Of a stretch of 64,000 nucleotides of DNA, positions 63,976 through 64,000 are shown piece by piece. The stretch lies in contig NC_084663.1 of the NCBI RefSeq assembly GCF_028389875.1, positions 117,637,801 to 117,701,800 on the forward strand, in the 5' to 3' direction. The notes under the pieces were generated by a model. The model searched no databases. It saw nothing but the letters and a program-made list of their open reading frames with translations, and was not told the DNA's origin. The position numbers and the translations under genes are program-made. The stretch is from Rhea pennata (taxonomy: Eukaryota; Chordata; Aves; Rheiformes; Rheidae). Position 1 is the stretch's first letter, and each line of letters begins with the position of its first letter.

Positions 63976-64000
63976 TGTTGTGCGGAGATCCTGGGACTGG

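Noticed and set aside
1-64000. CRISPR arrays, bacterial operons, prophage or toxin-antitoxin systems
   Set aside because: No regularly spaced identical repeats and no prokaryotic gene organisation; the window is vertebrate nuclear DNA.
1-64000. tRNA, rRNA or snRNA genes
   Set aside because: No cloverleaf with intact A and B boxes or other conserved RNA core was recognised by eye; the tRNA-like words at 37.84 and 63.82 kb belong to old SINE-like remnants. A tRNAscan/Infernal run would be decisive.

Overview
The window looks like a piece of a bird nuclear chromosome. The evidence is retroposons of the CR1 family, two of them with recognisable 3' ends (one with the GATTCTATGAT-type tail), a single vertebrate-type coding exon set in tens of kilobases of non-coding DNA, GU-AG splice signals, microsatellites and one CpG island. 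Nothing suggests a bacterium or a virus. The species cannot be named from sequence alone.

Layout. From 1 to about 56.6 kb I find no convincing protein-coding exon. The open frames there are short, overlap on both strands and lack recognisable domains. This desert holds CR1 fragments of different ages (about 20.4-21.6 kb very old; 31.43-31.50 kb a 3' tail; 41.2-41.7 kb a fairly intact 3' end; 50.3-51.4 kb and 51.9-54.6 kb in inverse orientation). It also holds several very old MIR/L3-like remnants, a small hAT-like element with a perfect 8-bp target duplication at 13.1 kb, and microsatellites.

The one clear gene is KCNE2, the single-span potassium-channel beta subunit MiRP1. Its complete 125-codon reading frame lies in one exon (CDS 58547-58924, + strand). 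A weaker candidate for its non-coding first exon and promoter lies at 56.6-56.7 kb. About 3 kb downstream a CpG island (61.4-62.2 kb) carries a ZNF143-type promoter motif, an ATG and a splice donor on the + strand, which I read as the start of the next gene. In other vertebrates the gene after KCNE2 is SMIM11, so that is the best guess, but no SMIM11 protein sequence is seen before the window ends.

The most unusual thing I see is a direct repeat of about 115 bp (about 90% identical) that brackets the KCNE2 coding exon: one copy in the presumed intron at 57.4 kb and one in the 3' UTR region at 59.0 kb. I see no previously undescribed multi-gene system. The remaining findings are structural: a perfect 15-bp hairpin, a 20-bp palindrome block, small tandem duplications, a nested insertion in a CR1, and candidate regulatory DNA.
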